Positions 6,351-8,208 of a stretch of DNA of 8,208 bases are shown here, in pieces (positions within the stretch are counted from its first letter, which is position 1; each line of letters starts with the position of its first letter). Where the stretch lies: positions 1 to 8,208 of the forward strand of contig JADGHD010000195.1 in the NCBI GenBank assembly GCA_019689615.1. Direction: 5' to 3'. Below the pieces are notes generated by a model, which saw only the letters and a program-made list of their open reading frames with translations, searched no databases and had not been told where the DNA came from. The translations under genes and the position numbers were made by a program. This stretch comes from Frankia sp. (lineage in GTDB: Bacteria > Actinomycetota > Actinomycetes > Frankiales > Frankiaceae).

Positions 6351-7382
6351 TCAGGCGTCGGGGCCGGCGGCGCGACGCAGCGCGGCGTGCAGCGACGTCG
6401 GGGTGAGATAGCCGGCCAGGCGCGGTCCGGCGTCGGTGATCGCGGCGCCGTCGTAGACCGGCAGCCGGGCGTCGTCGCGAGCCAGCAGGGCGGCGAGCGC
6501 CTCGGACAGCGGGGCGCCGACGCGGATCGGCCCCCGCCCGTTGCCACCCGGGTCCGCCGGGGCCACCTCGCCCACGGCCGGCGGCTCCAGGTCGGCCGCC
6601 GCGAGCACGGCCACGTCCAGCCGGCGCAGCGAGCGGGTGGCGCCGGTGAACTCGGCGACGAACGGGGTGGCCGGCGCGGCGAGGACCCGGGCCGGGGTGT
6701 CGATCTGCTCCAGCCGGCCGCCGGCCTCGGTGGCCCGGAAGACGGCGACCCGGTCGGCGAGCCGGACCGCCTCGTCGATGTCGTGGGTGACGAAGACGAT
6801 CGTCTTGGCGATCTCCCGGCGCAGCCGGGCGAACTCGTCCTGCAGCCGCTCCCGGGTGATCGGGTCGAGCGCCGAGAACGGCTCGTCCATCAGCAGCACC
6901 GGCGGGTCGGCGGCCAGCGCCCTGGCCACGCCGACCCGCTGCTGCTGGCCGCCGGACAGCTCGTGCGGGTAGCGGTCACCGACCACCGCCGGGTCCAGCC
7001 CGACCAGCTCCAGCAGCTCGTCCGCGCGCTCGCGGGCCCGTCGGCGGCTCCAGCGCAGCAGCCGGGGCACGCAGCCCACGTTCGCCCGCACGGTCAGGTG
7101 CGGGAACAGCCCCACCTGCTGGATGACGTAGCCGATCCGGCGGCGCAGCCGCACCGGGTCGAGCGTGCGCACGTCCTGGCCGCCGAGCAGGATCCGCCCC
7201 TGGGTCGGTTCCACCAGCCGATTGATCATCTTCATCGTGGTGGTCTTGCCGCACCCGGACGGCCCGACCAGGCAGACCAGCTCGCCCGTGGCGACCTCGA
7301 ACGACAGGTCGGCGACCGCGACGGTGCCGTCGTGGTAGGTCTTGCCGACGCCGTCGAGCACGATCATCGGGTCGGCCGTCAC
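6351..7382 (-). CDS. ABC transporter ATPase, glycine betaine/carnitine/choline type (OpuCA/ProV-like)
   Basis: This 343-residue cytoplasmic ATPase powers import of a quaternary-amine osmoprotectant. All nucleotide-binding motifs are intact: Walker A GPSGCGKTT (40-48), Q-loop at Q88-Q89, signature LSGGQQQR (142-149), Walker B VLLMDEP (162-168) with catalytic E167, and switch H200 in VTHDIDEA. KMINRL after Walker A and the YVIQQVGLFPHLTV stretch are typical of the OpuCA/ProV branch. After about residue 245 comes a C-terminal domain where OpuCA proteins carry paired CBS domains; here only a degenerate CBS-like part (PIRVGAPLSEALAALL and LPVYD) is recognisable. GTG 7382 is the start: GGGGAGG lies four bases upstream. 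The frame stays open to 7997, but that part lies opposite the permease. ATG 7367 is a weaker option. The permease is divergent 93 bp away. Confidence 0.93.
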   Translation of the reverse strand: MTADPMIVLDGVGKTYHDGTVAVADLSFEVATGELVCLVGPSGCGKTTTMKMINRLVEPTQGRILLGGQDVRTLDPVRLRRRIGYVIQQVGLFPHLTVRANVGCVPRLLRWSRRRARERADELLELVGLDPAVVGDRYPHELSGGQQQRVGVARALAADPPVLLMDEPFSALDPITRERLQDEFARLRREIAKTIVFVTHDIDEAVRLADRVAVFRATEAGGRLEQIDTPARVLAAPATPFVAEFTGATRSLRRLDVAVLAAADLEPPAVGEVAPADPGGNGRGPIRVGAPLSEALAALLARDDARLPVYDGAAITDAGPRLAGYLTPTSLHAALRRAAGPDA

Positions 7383-7475
7383 CGGGCCTCCCCGGCGGGC
7401 CGCGCGCCGCGAGCCAGGCCAGGCCGGCGCCGCTCGCCCGGCGGCGAACCGGGCCAGGTCGTATAGCGTGCGGAC
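7383..7475. promoter_or_regulatory. Divergent promoter region, ABC ATPase / permease
   Basis: This 93-bp gap must drive both halves of the importer. It contains the ATPase ribosome site (minus strand, 7387-7393) and an AT-rich island, GTATAG (7461-7466), the only one in the gap. On the plus strand it yields the permease -10 box. Read on the minus strand the same island gives TATACG (7465-7460), a possible -10 for the ATPase with a leader of about 70 bases. Overlapping divergent -10 elements would tie the two genes together. Confidence 0.5.
7464..7469 (+). promoter_or_regulatory. -10 box for a leaderless permease transcript
   Basis: TAGCGT fits the actinobacterial TAnnnT -10 consensus. Its final T is at -7 if transcription starts on the A of ATG 7476. 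There is no Shine-Dalgarno in the preceding 15 bases, which agrees with leaderless translation. No good -35 is seen. Confidence 0.5.
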
Positions 7476-8208
7476 ATGGCGTCGGCGGCGGGTGGCAACT
7501 GCCTGACCCGCAATGAGTGGATCTGCTGGCGGTACGTCGAGACCCGGTCGGACGAGATCCTCGCCGCGCTGCGCGAGCACGTGGACCTGACGCTCACCTC
7601 GGTGGCGCTCGGTGTCGCGGTCGCGGTGCCACTGGTTCTCGTCGCGCGCCGCTGGCGGCCAGCGGTCGGGCTGATCGGCGGCGCCACCAGCATCCTGTAC
7701 ACGATCCCCTCGCTGGCCGTCTTCGCGTTGCTGCTTCCGTGGACGGGGCTGTCGACCACGACGGTACGCACCGGCCTGGTGCTCTACACCCTCGTGATCC
7801 TTTTCCGCGGCTTCCTCACCGCCCTGGACGGCGTGCCAGCCGAGGTGCGCGAGTCGGCCCGTGGGCTGGGCTACGGGCCGGCGCGCCTCCTGCTGACAGT
7901 GGAAATCCCGCTTGCGCTGCCGGCGATCATCGGGGCGCTGCGGGTCGCCACGGTATCGACTGTCGCGTTGGCGACAGTGGGCGCGACGATCGGCCACGGC
8001 GGCCTCGGCAACCTGATCTACAGCGGGCTGGGCAGCACCTTCAAGGCCCAGGTGCTCACCGCGTCGCTGCTCTGTCTGGCCCTGGCCGCCGTCGCCGACC
8101 TGCTGCTGGTCGTCGTCGAACGGCTGGCGACGCCGTGGCGGCGCCGGCGCGGGGCGGCCAGCGCCGCGGCCGGCCGGCGTCGCGGTCGCGGGCCAGGGCG
8201 GGGCGGGC
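7476..8208 (+). CDS. ABC transporter permease, glycine betaine/carnitine/choline type (OpuCB/ProW-like), 3' end beyond window
   Basis: The frame is open for 244 codons from ATG 7476 to the right edge with no stop, so the gene is partial. It is an inner-membrane permease of the binding-protein-dependent (MetI-like) fold. Hydrophobic segments lie at about 39-57, 66-88, 97-115, 145-172 and 195-215. ILYTIPSLAVFALLLP (73-88) is typical of osmoprotectant permeases. The EAA-type cytoplasmic loop that docks the ATPase is at about 126-149 (ESARGLGYG through IPLALP). The N-terminal part, NEWICWRYVETRSDEILAALREHVDLT, also fits this family. After residue 220 the sequence is an Arg/Gly/Ala-rich tail, longer than usual for this roughly 210-220-residue family; the window ends before it does. 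It is divergent from the ATPase; a second permease and binding protein are expected downstream. Confidence 0.92.
   Translation, partial: MASAAGGNCLTRNEWICWRYVETRSDEILAALREHVDLTLTSVALGVAVAVPLVLVARRWRPAVGLIGGATSILYTIPSLAVFALLLPWTGLSTTTVRTGLVLYTLVILFRGFLTALDGVPAEVRESARGLGYGPARLLLTVEIPLALPAIIGALRVATVSTVALATVGATIGHGGLGNLIYSGLGSTFKAQVLTASLLCLALAAVADLLLVVVERLATPWRRRRGAASAAAGRRRGRGPGRGG

Noticed and set aside
6300..7466. 388-codon open frame on the plus strand
   Set aside because: It is antisense to the ABC ATPase, with a composition typical of a shadow frame and no recognisable motif.
7383..7997. N-terminal extension of the ABC ATPase frame
   Set aside because: The frame is open for 205 more codons but lies opposite the permease, has no domain, and is preceded by no ribosome site as good as the GGGGAGG before GTG 7382.
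1..8208. tRNA, rRNA, CRISPR array, transposase or phage attachment site
   Set aside because: No cloverleaf, regularly spaced repeats, transposase motifs or flanking direct repeats were seen on reading both strands; the window looks like ordinary chromosome.

Overview
The window is very GC-rich DNA (well over 70% by eye) with strongly GC-biased third codon positions, frequent GTG starts and DUF3027, DUF5926 and SEC-C proteins of actinobacterial type. This points to an actinomycete chromosome. A Frankia-like or related high-GC genus is my guess from protein style, not something the sequence proves. I see no rRNA, tRNA, CRISPR array, insertion sequence or phage gene; it looks like ordinary core-type chromosome.

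Layout, left to right. (1) A major facilitator superfamily (MFS) transporter on the minus strand starts at GTG 1564 and runs off the left edge. (2) Divergent from it, 73 bp away, is a DUF3027 protein (1638-2795, +) with a disordered N-terminus, a Cys4 cluster and an acidic tail. (3) A 201-bp gap with GC-rich hairpins and a possible operator precedes an HSL-family alpha/beta-hydrolase (2997-3974, +). (4) A short convergent gap with a GC hairpin separates it from a minus-strand pair: a geranylgeranyl-reductase-family flavoprotein (4032-5186) preceded by a DUF5926/SEC-C protein (5209-6261). They are 22 bp apart and probably co-transcribed. (5) Further upstream on the minus strand is the ATPase of a glycine betaine/carnitine/choline-type (OpuC/ProV-like) ABC importer (6351-7382). 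(6) Divergent from the ATPase, with 93 bp between, is the cognate permease (7476 to beyond the right edge), preceded by a -10 box placed as expected for a leaderless mRNA.

Functional links: the divergent ATPase and permease are almost certainly parts of one quaternary-amine osmoprotectant importer; a second permease and a binding protein would be expected to the right. The MFS/DUF3027 divergent pair looks like a conserved actinobacterial couple of unknown function. The flavoprotein probably saturates isoprenoid chains (menaquinone or lipid). No clearly new multi-gene system is visible. The best leads are the DUF5926 gene, whose reading frame has no ATG, GTG or TTG before its SEC-C motif but has an ATC behind a good Shine-Dalgarno; the hydrolase with Glu where the triad Asp normally sits; the leaderless permease promoter; and the symmetric sequence upstream of the hydrolase.
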